Shown: piece after piece, positions 1 through 8,678 of the stretch
Layout of the letters: every line of letters starts with the position of its first letter
How positions within the stretch are numbered: the stretch's first letter is position 1
Assembly (NCBI GenBank): GCA_031282525.1
Contig: JAITDN010000004.1
Coordinates: 1 to 64,000 of the forward strand
Direction: 5' to 3'
Length of the DNA stretch: 64,000 bases
Origin: Candidatus Endomicrobiellum basalitermitum
GTDB lineage: Bacteria; Elusimicrobiota; Endomicrobiia; Endomicrobiales; Endomicrobiaceae
Program-made: the position numbers and the translations under genes
The notes under the pieces: model-generated
What the model was told of the DNA's origin: nothing
The model's input: only the letters and a program-made list of their open reading frames with translations
Databases searched by the model: none

Positions 1-498
1 TTTTCGTGCATATGCCACATAAGCATTTACAACGCCAGGATCAAATCCAGCACCTAAAATCGCAGTTATTTTATCTTTGCAACGATCTCTGCGTTTCCAC
101 TCATAGTTTGCATACCATGGAGGATCTTCACATACTTTATAAGGTTCTTCGTGTATTGCAGTATCTATATAAGCAGAACATGTTTTTATGCAAGCCTCTA
201 ATATTGACATATTACAAAATGCAGATGCTAAATTCACAGTAATAGAAATTTCGAAGTCTTCTATTAACTTAACCATCTCTGAGACATTTAAAGCATTTAT
301 TTGCTTTATTTGAATTTTTTTTGAACTATCTTTATAATTTCCTTTACGTTCTATACTTTTTAGTATTTGCTTACAACTTTCAATCGAACGTGAGGCTAAA
401 TAAATATCTCCGAATAAATCATTATTTTGCGCAAGTTTATGGGCAGCGACGTGAGACACACCTCCAGCTCCTATAAGAAGTATATTCCTCTTTTTCAT
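1..498 (-). CDS. Carboxynorspermidine/carboxyspermidine synthase (saccharopine dehydrogenase-like), 3' end outside the window
   Basis: This partial gene encodes the first 166 residues of a saccharopine-dehydrogenase-family reductase. The N-terminus carries a Rossmann motif (ILLIGAGGVSHVAAHKLA) and later TVNLASAF and GAGFDPGVVNAY, typical of carboxynorspermidine dehydrogenase/synthase. The enzyme reductively condenses aspartate semialdehyde with a diamine (putrescine or diaminopropane) using NADPH. The ATG at 498-496 has a strong GGAGGG ribosome site about a dozen bases upstream. It lies 22 bp after the decarboxylase NspC, which performs the next step, so the two form one operon. The reading frame is open to the window edge. 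A true lysine-pathway saccharopine dehydrogenase is less likely given the neighbour. Confidence 0.85.
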   Translation of the reverse strand, partial: MKKRNILLIGAGGVSHVAAHKLAQNNDLFGDIYLASRSIESCKQILKSIERKGNYKDSSKKIQIKQINALNVSEMVKLIEDFEISITVNLASAFCNMSILEACIKTCSAYIDTAIHEEPYKVCEDPPWYANYEWKRRDRCKDKITAILGAGFDPGVVNAYVAYARK

Positions 499-520
499 TT
501 TTTATAAAATCCCTCCATTT

Positions 521-1633
521 TTATGATAAACTGTCTAAAAAATCTTTGTATAAAAAGTTCTTTACAATTTCTAAATTTCCATTAAGTCTTTTGATGACAA
601 TGGAAGGCATCTTAAGTCCGTTGAACCAGTTTTTTTTTACCATAGTATATCCTCCAGCATTAGCAAAACGTATCTTAGAACCAACTTTAAGATTATCTCT
701 GATTTTATATTCACCAAAAACATCTCCCGCAAGACAAGAACTACCAGCTATAATATATTCATTCTCACCTATCTCAGCGTTAATTTTACCAGCAATCCTA
801 TATGTGAGCAAGTCGAGCATATGGGCTTCAATAGAAGCGTCAACTATTGCTATAGTTTTTACATTTTTTACAATATCTAAGACCGTAGTAACAAGTTCAC
901 AACTTTCTGTAATCGCAGCTTCACCAGGTTCCAAGTAAATCTGAACTTTATACTTTTCACTAAAACTTTTTAATTTTCTACAGAATTTATCCAAAGGATA
1001 ATCATCCTTTGTAAAACACACCCCACCACCAAAACTAACCCACTCAACTCTATTTAAAGCTTTTTCATACTTCATAGATATTTTATCAAGTGTATCACTA
1101 AAATTTTCAAAATCATCATTTTCACAATTATAGTGAAACATTAAACCACTAATATCATCTAACACTGACATAACGTCTTCTTTAGAGATAACACCAAGTC
1201 TTGAATATTTTCTTGCAGGATCAGCTAAATCAAAATGCGAATAACTAATACCAGGGTTTACTCTCAACCCAATTTTAATATGTTTAACTTTTTTATAAAA
1301 CATTCTAAGTTGCGATAAAGAATTAAATATAATTTTACCACATATACCTTTAAGTCCACTTATATCATCATTAGAGTAAGCAACACTAAAAGCATGTGTT
1401 TCTTTTCCAAATTTCTCATAACCCAATTTAGTTTCATATAAAGAACTACTAGTTGTACCATCCATATATTTACTCATTAAATCAAATATTGACCATGTAG
1501 AAAAACATTTTAAAGCTAAAACTGATTTAACTCCTGAATGATTTCGTAAATATTCAATCCTTCTTAGATTTTTAAGAAGGTTTTCCTCATCAATCAAATA
1601 GTATGGTGTTTCAATTTTTGTTTCCACGCTCAT
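521..1633 (-). CDS. nspC: Carboxynorspermidine/carboxyspermidine decarboxylase NspC
   Basis: This is a PLP-dependent fold III (alanine racemase-like) decarboxylase that converts carboxyspermidine or carboxynorspermidine to the polyamine. Family hallmarks are visible: TPYYLIDE at the N-terminus, the ALKCFSTWSIFDL segment carrying the PLP lysine, YMDGTTSSSLYE, SFGGGVCF and YLEPGEA. I start it at the ATG at 1633 (371 residues): the longer frame would begin with GTG at 1672, but a TATAAT -10 box lies at 1684-1679, so transcription would begin at about 1672 and that GTG would be at or before the RNA 5' end. The shorter start also matches the usual N-terminus of the family. Partner gene follows immediately. 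Confidence 0.93.
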   Translation of the reverse strand: MSVETKIETPYYLIDEENLLKNLRRIEYLRNHSGVKSVLALKCFSTWSIFDLMSKYMDGTTSSSLYETKLGYEKFGKETHAFSVAYSNDDISGLKGICGKIIFNSLSQLRMFYKKVKHIKIGLRVNPGISYSHFDLADPARKYSRLGVISKEDVMSVLDDISGLMFHYNCENDDFENFSDTLDKISMKYEKALNRVEWVSFGGGVCFTKDDYPLDKFCRKLKSFSEKYKVQIYLEPGEAAITESCELVTTVLDIVKNVKTIAIVDASIEAHMLDLLTYRIAGKINAEIGENEYIIAGSSCLAGDVFGEYKIRDNLKVGSKIRFANAGGYTMVKKNWFNGLKMPSIVIKRLNGNLEIVKNFLYKDFLDSLS

Positions 1634-1678
1634 TTTAATTTCTTTCAATAATAGTTCTACATCCATAATCACAAATCT

Positions 1679-1684
1679 ATTATA
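1679..1684 (-). promoter_or_regulatory. Probable -10 box of the nspC operon
   Basis: A perfect TATAAT reads on the minus strand at 1684-1679. No convincing TTGACA is seen 17 bases upstream. The predicted transcription start near 1672 leaves a leader of about 40 bases before the ATG at 1633, with a weak GAAAGAA ribosome site. Inference from sequence only. Confidence 0.4.
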
Positions 1685-1804
1685 GTCGACATTCTACTAC
1701 CTACCATTTTACATACTATATTGCAATGTACAAATATGCGATAAATATAGTAAATTGTAGCTGTATCATACAATATCATATATCAATAAAAATAAAAAAT
1801 CAAA

Positions 1805-2695
1805 ATGAATTACATATCATTATTCTGGATTATAAATATTATTATTTCAACAGTTTCAAGATTTATAATAAACTGCTTATTAATGTTAAAGTTTTGGTAC
1901 TTAAAACGATTTTTTAGAGTTTGTTCTCATATACTATTGGGATTTTCACTATTCATAATTATCATTATTTCTTTGCACACGATAAAAGCAAAAAAATCAA
2001 TATTTCAAAAACAAAATGAAGAAACAAAGTACACCACCAGCATTATTAGGAATGATCACCTATGCCTTCTTCCAGATGATAAAGAAAACTATGACAATAA
2101 ACTATCTAGTAAAGATTTTTTATGCTACAAAATACGTCAAGAACTTATAGAAACAAATTATAAAGTTTTCAAATATATAAACTCAGACATAAAATGTAAA
2201 TTTTTAGACTTTTATATATCATTGATATCTTACTGCGATTCTAAAAAAATTAATCTAAGCTTTATCATTATATTAATAATATCTATAAAAATACTCTGGA
2301 ACAATAAAAAAGATTATTTTTGGTTAATGCTTATCCTTCTTGCAATCACTCTAGTAATTGGAATTATTTTAACAAATATTTTAAAGTATTGTTTTAAAAG
2401 TCCGCGTCCTTTGATAATTTTTGGAAATGAAAATATCAATATAATGTTTGAGACATTACATACAACAGATTCCTTTCCATCAGGACATACACAAATTGCA
2501 TTTACCACATGTACGTTTATGTTTATGAAAGTAAAAAAATATTGGTACTGGTATACAATCTTATCCCTAGGAGTAGCTTTTGAACGAATATATTCAGGGA
2601 ATCATTTCCCGATTGACGTTTTAGTTGGAGCAGTGATAGGAATCTTTTCTACTCTCATAGTTGTTAATCTGTTTAAAAACAATCTAAGCAATTAA
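1805..2695 (+). CDS. PAP2-family membrane phosphatase
   Basis: This is an integral membrane PAP2 (type 2 phosphatidic acid phosphatase) protein. All three signature motifs are present: KYCFKSPRP (K-X6-RP, about residue 193), PSGH (about 225) and R-X5-H-X3-D in RIYSGNHFPID (about 260). Hydrophobic segments flank them. Such enzymes dephosphorylate undecaprenyl pyrophosphate, phosphatidate or similar lipid phosphates; the substrate cannot be told here. Between the first membrane segment and the core is a polar stretch of roughly 90 residues that I do not recognise. The start is uncertain because no clear ribosome site is visible; an internal ATG near 1881 is possible. Its 3' end overlaps the convergent btuD-like gene by 12 bp. 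One of only two real plus-strand genes here. Confidence 0.85.
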   Translation: MNYISLFWIINIIISTVSRFIINCLLMLKFWYLKRFFRVCSHILLGFSLFIIIIISLHTIKAKKSIFQKQNEETKYTTSIIRNDHLCLLPDDKENYDNKLSSKDFLCYKIRQELIETNYKVFKYINSDIKCKFLDFYISLISYCDSKKINLSFIIILIISIKILWNNKKDYFWLMLILLAITLVIGIILTNILKYCFKSPRPLIIFGNENINIMFETLHTTDSFPSGHTQIAFTTCTFMFMKVKKYWYWYTILSLGVAFERIYSGNHFPIDVLVGAVIGIFSTLIVVNLFKNNLSN

Positions 2696-3469
2696 GTTTT
2701 TGCTTACTTGTATAATGTAAGGTCTATTGGAAATTGGATTCATCTCTACAATAACTTTTGTATTGTAAACTCTCTCAATATCTACATGATTTAAAACCTC
2801 TTCAGGCACTCCCTGCTTACAAATAGAACCATTCTCTAATAGAACTAACTTATTACAGAACTCACTTGCAACATTCAAATCATGTAAAGTTAAAATAATT
2901 ATTTTATTATAATTCTCATTTAAATCTCTTAATATCTCTAAAATGTCATTTTGACCACCTATATCCAAATGTGAGGTAGGCTCATCAAAAACAATAATAT
3001 CAGTTTCTTGAGCCAAAACTTGTGCTATTAAAATTTTTTGCTTCTCGCCACCTGAAAGTTCATTAATTTTCCTCTGGGATAAATTTGTTATTTGCAGAAA
3101 ATTCATGATTTTTTTTACTGCAATATAATCTTTACTTGAAGGAATTTTAAGTGCGTTCATATAAGGATATCTACCAAACATAATAAACTCAAACACATTA
3201 AAAGATAAAGAAGTATCTAGATATTGAGGTAAAAAAGAAACCATCTTTGCAAATTCTTTTTTTGAAAAACAATTTATATTTTTACAATCTATAAATACAT
3301 TACCAGAATAAGGTTTAACCAATTTGCATAAAACTTTCAATAAAGTACTCTTCCCCACACCATTCTTCCCAATTATACCTAAAAAATCTCTTTCATTTAC
3401 TTTAAATGAAATATTCTTTAAAATCTCCTTATTTAAATAACATGTAGAAACATTATCTATATGCACCAT
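2684..3469 (-). CDS. btuD: Corrinoid (B12) ABC transporter ATP-binding protein
   Basis: This is the ATPase of a FecCD/BtuCD-type importer. Walker A is GKNGVGKST, the signature LSGGE and Walker B DIIVFDEPTSHLD, followed by an H-loop (LTLHDLN). The family also imports siderophores and haem, but the adjacent periplasmic protein and cobalamin adenosyltransferase favour corrinoids. I start it at the ATG at 3469 because GGAG lies 9 bases upstream, inside an alternative ATG at 3484. It overlaps the permease by 17 bp, which implies translational coupling. All expected catalytic motifs are intact. Confidence 0.85.
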   Translation of the reverse strand: MVHIDNVSTCYLNKEILKNISFKVNERDFLGIIGKNGVGKSTLLKVLCKLVKPYSGNVFIDCKNINCFSKKEFAKMVSFLPQYLDTSLSFNVFEFIMFGRYPYMNALKIPSSKDYIAVKKIMNFLQITNLSQRKINELSGGEKQKILIAQVLAQETDIIVFDEPTSHLDIGGQNDILEILRDLNENYNKIIILTLHDLNVASEFCNKLVLLENGSICKQGVPEEVLNHVDIERVYNTKVIVEMNPISNRPYIIQVSKNLIA

Positions 3470-4475
3470 TTTGTATTGCTCCATCAGATTTCAATAATAA
3501 ATAAACAAAGAAAAAACCACCTATTATATTTGTTATAATTCCTATAGGTATTAAAATTGGTGAAAATAAAACTCTACTTAAAGTATCACAGAAAGGCAAA
3601 AAAAATGCTCCAGAGAAAGCCGAAGCGGGAATAAGAAGCATATTATTATTTGTCCCAATAATTTTTCGCATAGCATGTGGTATTATCAACCCAATAAAAC
3701 CTATGATACCACATACTGAAACCGTTGCTGACGTAATTATTGAAGCTGTAAAAAATAAAAATGTTATATTTTTTTCAATATCTATACCAAAAGTTTTCGA
3801 CTTTTCATCACTCAAACATACAGTATTAATTACATTTCCAAATAAAGACAGAATTATTATACTCACAAGTATAACTACAAAAGTAAATGGAAGTAATCTT
3901 TCATCAAAATTAGAAAAGTCTCCTAAAAGCCATATGAAAGCAGTCTGAACACTACTTGAAGGAGATAACGCAAATAAAAGCATTGCAGCAGATGAAAAAA
4001 TATAACTCACAACAACACCAGATAAAATCATTGTTTTTGAGGCAAATCTTCTTCTTACACTTAGTAAGTATACAATGATTACTGATATAGTCATACCTAT
4101 AAAAGCACAAAAAGGAATGAAGAAATTTCTTATAGATGAAAGCCCTAGTACAAAAGCTATAGTTACACCCAAAGCGGCACCACTTGATATACCCAAAGTA
4201 AAAGGATCAGCCAAAGGGTTCTTCAATATCGCTTGGAATACACAACCACTTACAGCAAGACCTGCCCCTACAATACAAGTCATAATAGTTCTAGGCAAAC
4301 GTATTTGTTTTATTATCACTGCTATATTTTCATCTATATCTATGCTACCAAACAACGCTTTTGAAACTTCGATAAACGAGATTTTATTTGAACCATACAT
4401 TAAAGAAAACAAAAACGTCATAACGAGCAAGATAAACATTAATAGATAAATAAACAACAATTTCCTATTTATCAT
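3453..4475 (-). CDS. btuC: Corrinoid ABC transporter permease (FecCD/BtuC family)
   Basis: This is a 340-residue permease of the FecCD family with about ten hydrophobic segments. Typical signatures are LPRTIMTCIVGAGLAVSG near residue 60, LADPFTLGISSGAALG near residue 90, and GIIGFIGLIIPHAMR near residue 255. It forms a homodimeric channel that passes substrate from the periplasmic binding protein. The start overlaps the stop of the btuF-like gene in ATGA, so the operon is btuR-btuF-btuC-btuD in transcription order. No outer-membrane receptor or TonB gene is in this window. Confidence 0.87.
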   Translation of the reverse strand: MINRKLLFIYLLMFILLVMTFLFSLMYGSNKISFIEVSKALFGSIDIDENIAVIIKQIRLPRTIMTCIVGAGLAVSGCVFQAILKNPLADPFTLGISSGAALGVTIAFVLGLSSIRNFFIPFCAFIGMTISVIIVYLLSVRRRFASKTMILSGVVVSYIFSSAAMLLFALSPSSSVQTAFIWLLGDFSNFDERLLPFTFVVILVSIIILSLFGNVINTVCLSDEKSKTFGIDIEKNITFLFFTASIITSATVSVCGIIGFIGLIIPHAMRKIIGTNNNMLLIPASAFSGAFFLPFCDTLSRVLFSPILIPIGIITNIIGGFFFVYLLLKSDGAIQNGAYR

Positions 4476-5329
4476 TTATCATTAAAGATATTTTCACGAA
4501 TAGTTTTTATAAGTATAGCCACACTCTCTGCAAACTTTAAAGGTGTTGGCTTAAACATATAATTATTATCAACATTTATTACGAAAACTTTATTATTCTT
4601 TACAGCTTTTATCATTTTATATTTACTCCATCTTATTATTTCTCCATTATTATTGACACCATCCACATTAGCTATCAATATAATATCAGGATTTCGTTTA
4701 ATAACATCTTCGATATCAACAGTAAAATATCGTACATTAAAATCACTATACACATTTATAGTTCTTGTATAGTAGCTATAGTCATTGATAAAACTTTGTT
4801 TGCCTAATGTAAAGAGTGGTCTTGTCCCAATTTCCCAAAATACTCCCAATTCATTAAAATCTTTTAATTTATTATAGATTTCACGCAATAAGCATCTCGT
4901 AGTATCTACTATTCTTTTTCCATTTTTTGCTTTATTAAGCTTTTTAGCTAAGTAAAAATAGTTCACACATATCCCATTAAAACTTTCAGCTGTTTCCATA
5001 ATATACACTTCAAAACCAAGATACTTAAATTTCTCAGCTGTTGCTTTAATATTCCCTTCTTTTGTTAAAATAATTAAATCAGGGTTAAGAAGTATTATTT
5101 TTTCTATATTAGGTTCTAGAAGGGTACCTACTATTTCTTTTTTAATCAGTCCTTTAGGACAATAAACTGTTATACCCACTACAGATTGTTCAACACCTAA
5201 TTCATAGAGACTTTCTGTAACTGACGGTGCCAAAGAAACTATACGTCTATAGTTTTTGCTCCAAGCAGTATCTGTTAACAAAAATAACAATATAAAAATA
5301 TAAATAACAATTTTTTTCATTAGGTTCAT
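4472..5329 (-). CDS. btuF: Periplasmic corrinoid-binding protein (BtuF-like)
   Basis: This secreted substrate-binding protein of the helical-backbone class III type has 285 residues. A signal peptide with hydrophobic core is followed by a likely cleavage site after TAWS. The mature protein opens with RIVSLAPSVTESLYELG, the classic BtuF/FecB start, and continues with GTLLEPNIEKIILLNPDLI. It should deliver corrinoid to BtuCD. An alternative ATG three codons in is possible; no clear ribosome site distinguishes them. The gene follows the adenosyltransferase after 12 bp. A siderophore or haem substrate cannot be excluded by sequence alone, but the operon partner makes B12 the best call. Confidence 0.85.
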   Translation of the reverse strand: MNLMKKIVIYIFILLFLLTDTAWSKNYRRIVSLAPSVTESLYELGVEQSVVGITVYCPKGLIKKEIVGTLLEPNIEKIILLNPDLIILTKEGNIKATAEKFKYLGFEVYIMETAESFNGICVNYFYLAKKLNKAKNGKRIVDTTRCLLREIYNKLKDFNELGVFWEIGTRPLFTLGKQSFINDYSYYTRTINVYSDFNVRYFTVDIEDVIKRNPDIILIANVDGVNNNGEIIRWSKYKMIKAVKNNKVFVINVDNNYMFKPTPLKFAESVAILIKTIRENIFNDK

Positions 5330-5341
5330 TACAAATTATTA

Positions 5342-5860
5342 TCAGTATTCTATACCTCTTTGTGCTTGTACTCCATTTTTATAAGGATGTTTAACCTCTT
5401 TCATCTCAGTCACTAAATCTGCCATATCAAGCAATATCTTTGAAGACCCTCTACCTGTCACAATTACATTTGACTTCCTTGATAATTTTTCTATAAGAGC
5501 AACAAATTCATTCTCATTTATAAGTTTATCTCTTAATGCAACATTAAACTCATCTAAAACAATCAAATCATATCTTTTAGAATTAATGCTGGTAAGTTCC
5601 ATCAATTTCTTCATAGCAGAATCACATAGATTTACAAGTTTCTCAGAATTTACATTTCCTAAGTAACAAGGATGCTTTTTTACAAAAGAGAAAAAATCTA
5701 AATTTTCTAATCTCAATAAAATATTTTGCTCTCCATAAAAATAATTATCTTTAAATAATTGTATAAGGCAAACTTTAAATCCGTGCCCTAAAGAACGAAT
5801 TATTTGACCTACAGAAGCGGTTGTCTTACCTTTACCCTCACCTATATTCAGTATTAACAT
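5342..5860 (-). CDS. btuR: Cob(I)alamin adenosyltransferase, BtuR/CobO type
   Basis: This enzyme transfers the 5'-deoxyadenosyl group from ATP to cob(I)alamin or cobinamide, making the coenzyme used by class II ribonucleotide reductase. The P-loop variant GEGKGKTT sits at residues 7-14, and the C-terminus has VKHPYKNGVQAQRGIEY, characteristic of the CobO/BtuR family. I start at the ATG at 5860, which has AGAGGTG 12 bases upstream; the upstream TTG at 5887 would place that ribosome site inside the gene. It heads the corrinoid uptake operon. Confidence 0.93.
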   Translation of the reverse strand: MLILNIGEGKGKTTASVGQIIRSLGHGFKVCLIQLFKDNYFYGEQNILLRLENLDFFSFVKKHPCYLGNVNSEKLVNLCDSAMKKLMELTSINSKRYDLIVLDEFNVALRDKLINENEFVALIEKLSRKSNVIVTGRGSSKILLDMADLVTEMKEVKHPYKNGVQAQRGIEY

Positions 5861-6219
5861 AATTAATTTATACACCTCTAAACACAAAAAGACTAATTTT
5901 TATAAAATAAATTTCTGATATAAAATAACATAAAAGTGGATATTAATTATATTTTTCAGTTAATATATACGATAAAAACTAAAAATTAGATGTTTCCTCT
6001 TTCCATATATTAAGATAGGAATAATTAAGAACATAATGTCTGAATAAGTATTAACAAGCTTATTAAAATCATATTCTTTAAATATGATCTAACAAATTTT
6101 GACAAATAAAACTTAGATGTAATATAACATTTTTTCTATATCAAAAAAATAATTATCTTTATTAACATTTGATCTTACACACACATTATATAATTATTCA
6201 ATATATTATTTTACTCAGT
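5861..6219. other. Gene-free 0.36 kb upstream of the corrinoid operon
   Basis: Very AT-rich. It should hold the promoter of btuR. One inverted repeat is visible at about 6077-6093 (CATATT, 5-base loop, AATATG) with no T-run. I looked for the B12 box and the GCCACTG element of a cobalamin riboswitch on both strands and did not see them. No open frame looks coding. Confidence 0.5.
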
Positions 6220-6876
6220 TTATAAGTGACGAACATCTTTACCATGAACCATAAAAATAATATCCTCACTAATATTTGTAGCATGGTCACCAAGTCTTTC
6301 TATGCTTTTTGTTATAAAAATTAAATCAATCGCCTTTCGAATCACATTAATATCTGAAAACTTAATCATCAAATTCTTAATATTATCTAAAATTCTATCT
6401 CTTAATTTGTCAACTTCGCTATCTTTTGCAAGCACTGATAATGCAAGTTCAGCATTGTTTGTATTAAAAGCTTTTATACAATCCATTACCATATCTTGTA
6501 CAATTTCTACCATCTTAGAAATATCAACAGGAGGAATAAATTCCGGATACTTGATTAAGCACGAAGTCATTCTACTTATATTAACAGCTTCATCACCCAT
6601 TCTTTCTAAGTCACTGCTAATACGCATTGCTGAGGTTATGAATCTTAAGTCGACACCTACAGGTTGGTTTAAAGCTATAAGCTTTAAACATTTATCATCA
6701 ATAATTATCTCTTGAACATTAACTTCTTTCTCTAAATGAAATACGCAATTAGATTGTTTCCTTGACTCCTTTACGACAAGTTCTTGTGTCGCAGCTCTTA
6801 TCATATCTTGAACAAGTGCAGCCATATCAATAAGACGATTTTGTAAATCATTCATTTCAATATCAAAGTGCCGCAT
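6220..6876 (-). CDS. phoU: Phosphate transport regulator PhoU
   Basis: PhoU links the Pst transporter to phosphate signalling and limits uptake. The 218-residue protein has the expected two three-helix PhoU repeats, each with an E/D-rich metal-binding motif: RISSDLERMGDEAVNISR about residue 85-102 and KSIERLGDHATNISEDI about residue 190-206. The start ATG follows GAGGGGG. It is the last gene of the pst operon, about 100 bp after the second pstB. No phoR/phoB pair is seen in the window. Confidence 0.95.
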   Translation of the reverse strand: MRHFDIEMNDLQNRLIDMAALVQDMIRAATQELVVKESRKQSNCVFHLEKEVNVQEIIIDDKCLKLIALNQPVGVDLRFITSAMRISSDLERMGDEAVNISRMTSCLIKYPEFIPPVDISKMVEIVQDMVMDCIKAFNTNNAELALSVLAKDSEVDKLRDRILDNIKNLMIKFSDINVIRKAIDLIFITKSIERLGDHATNISEDIIFMVHGKDVRHL

Positions 6877-6973
6877 ATTCCCCCTCTTACACTAAAAGGT
6901 AAAAAATAGAAATAATATTTACTAATTATTTTTCTTCTATTTTTATTATCTATCACTATTTTTTATTGTAACT

Positions 6974-7729
6974 TTATCCAAATCTACCACTTACGTAATC
7001 TTCTGTCTCTTTCTTTGATGGATTTGTAAATATTTTCTCAGTCTTGTCAAACTCAATAAGCTTACCAAAAAGCATAAAAGCAGTATCATTAGAAACTCTT
7101 GCAGCTTGTTGCATATTATGTGTAACAATTATGATGGTATATCTATCTTTCAATTGAATTATAAGTTCTTCAATTTTTTGAATCGCAACTGGATCAAGTG
7201 AAGAACAAGGCTCATCAAGAAGAATAATATGAGGAACTACAGCAATAACTCTTGCAATACAAAGTCTTTGCTGTTCTTCTAAAGTCAGACTTAATGCTGA
7301 TTTATACAATCTATCTTTTATATTATCCCACAATAAAACAGCTTTTAAACTTTTTTCTACAGTTTCACTAATAATACTTCTACTTGTACTTATCCTATTT
7401 ACTCGTAAACCGAATGCAACATTTTCATAAATTGAAATTGGAAATGGATTTGGTCTTTGAAAAACCATTCCTACATTTCTCCTTAAGATATCCACATCAG
7501 TATTTTCATCATAAATATTTTCATCATAAATATTAATCTCACCAGTGGTATGTACACCTTCTATTGTATCGTTTATCCTATTTATTGACCTTAAAAGCGT
7601 AGATTTACCACAACCAGACGGACCTATTATAGTAGTGATTCTTCTATCTTCGATATTAATGTTTATATCTTTAAGAGCATGAAAATTTGTGTAGTATAAA
7701 TTAAAATTCTTTATTTCTATCTTAGACAT
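6974..7729 (-). CDS. pstB: Phosphate ABC transporter ATPase, copy A (degenerate signature motif)
   Basis: One of two tandem PstB ATPases. Walker A (GPSGCGKST), Q-loop (VGMVFQRPNPFP), Walker B (IILLDEPCSSLDP) and the switch histidine (IIIVTHNMQQAARVS) are all canonical. The ABC signature, normally LSGGQQQRLCIA, reads LTLEEQQRLCIA at the same length; I checked the codons (about 7275-7295). The first ATG with a good ribosome site (GGAAAG, 5 bases away) is at 7729. It lies about 200 bp after the other pstB, a larger gap than elsewhere in the operon. In a heterodimer this subunit would supply an intact ATP-binding face and a defective signature. Confidence 0.93.
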   Translation of the reverse strand: MSKIEIKNFNLYYTNFHALKDININIEDRRITTIIGPSGCGKSTLLRSINRINDTIEGVHTTGEINIYDENIYDENTDVDILRRNVGMVFQRPNPFPISIYENVAFGLRVNRISTSRSIISETVEKSLKAVLLWDNIKDRLYKSALSLTLEEQQRLCIARVIAVVPHIILLDEPCSSLDPVAIQKIEELIIQLKDRYTIIIVTHNMQQAARVSNDTAFMLFGKLIEFDKTEKIFTNPSKKETEDYVSGRFG

Positions 7730-7925
7730 TATCTTTCCAAAATTAATATAATTTAACAATTACAAATTAAAACTATAAATTCAATGTTTAGGAATTAGAA
7801 ATAACGGAAAGAAAAGATTATAAAGTTGAATTCACACAAACATATCATTCTTTTTGTATATGCACATATACAAAATATTACAATCTTATAATCTAATATT
7901 TTTTGTATTTATTCCCCCCCCCACC

Positions 7926-8678
7926 TTATCCAAATCGACCTGTTATGTAATCTTCTGTTTGTCTTTCTTTTGGAGATACAAACATTTTATCAGTCGTATC
8001 AATCTCAATAATTTTGCCCATAAGAAAAAATGCTGTTCTATCGCTAACACGGGATGCCTGCTTCACATTATTTGTCACAAGTACCATAGTGTATTTTCGT
8101 TTTAATTCAATCATTGATTCTTCAATTTTTGCCGTAGATATAGGATCAAGTCCAGAACACGGTTCATCAAATAATATGACCTCAGGATTAATTGCAAGAA
8201 TTCTAGCAATGCAAAGTCTTTGTTGTTGTCCTCCGGACATCTCCATGGCGGATGATTTTAATCTATCTTTAACCTCGTTCCATAAAGAAGCATCCTTTAA
8301 GGCTCGTACAACTAAGGCATCTTGTTCAGGTTTTTTAGAAATGAGTCCAAGACGTTTTGGAGCATAAACAATATTTTCATATATACTCATAGGAAGAGGT
8401 GTGGGCATTGCAAAAAGCATACCGATACGCCTCCTTAAATCCTCCATATCCATATCAAAAATACTATTATTATCGAGATAAACTTCACCTTTGCGTGAAT
8501 GTATCGAATCTAAATCATTCATTCTATTTAAAGTCCTTAAAAATGTCGTCTTACCACTGTTTGACGGACCTATAATACTTAAAATTTCATTTTGAATAAC
8601 ATTAATACTTAATGATTCTAACACACATTTTTTATTGTAATAGCAACTTAAATTCTCAACTTTAATTTTATCTACCAT
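7926..8678 (-). CDS. pstB: Phosphate ABC transporter ATPase, copy B (Q-loop and switch histidine lost)
   Basis: This is the second PstB of the operon. Walker A (GPSNSGKTT), signature (MSGGQQQRLCIARI) and Walker B (VILFDEPCSGLDP) are intact. The Q-loop glutamine is alanine (IGMLFAMPTPLP, about 8420) and the switch histidine is asparagine (MVLVTNNVKQASRVS, about 8065); both verified at codon level. These changes complement those of copy A. It overlaps pstA by 7 bp. A run of nine G residues follows its stop codon. Tandem pstB genes occur in other bacteria; a divergent PstB subfamily is an alternative to recent decay. Confidence 0.93.
   Translation of the reverse strand: MVDKIKVENLSCYYNKKCVLESLSINVIQNEILSIIGPSNSGKTTFLRTLNRMNDLDSIHSRKGEVYLDNNSIFDMDMEDLRRRIGMLFAMPTPLPMSIYENIVYAPKRLGLISKKPEQDALVVRALKDASLWNEVKDRLKSSAMEMSGGQQQRLCIARILAINPEVILFDEPCSGLDPISTAKIEESMIELKRKYTMVLVTNNVKQASRVSDRTAFFLMGKIIEIDTTDKMFVSPKERQTEDYITGRFG

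Noticed and set aside
6077-6093. Small inverted repeat CATATT-N5-AATATG as terminator or operator
   Set aside because: Only six AT-rich pairs, no T-run, and such repeats are frequent by chance at this base composition.
7500-7540. Tandem 15-bp repeat in pstB copy A (encoding IYDEN twice)
   Set aside because: The protein length matches other PstB proteins at this loop, so it is not an insertion; probably chance or local conversion.
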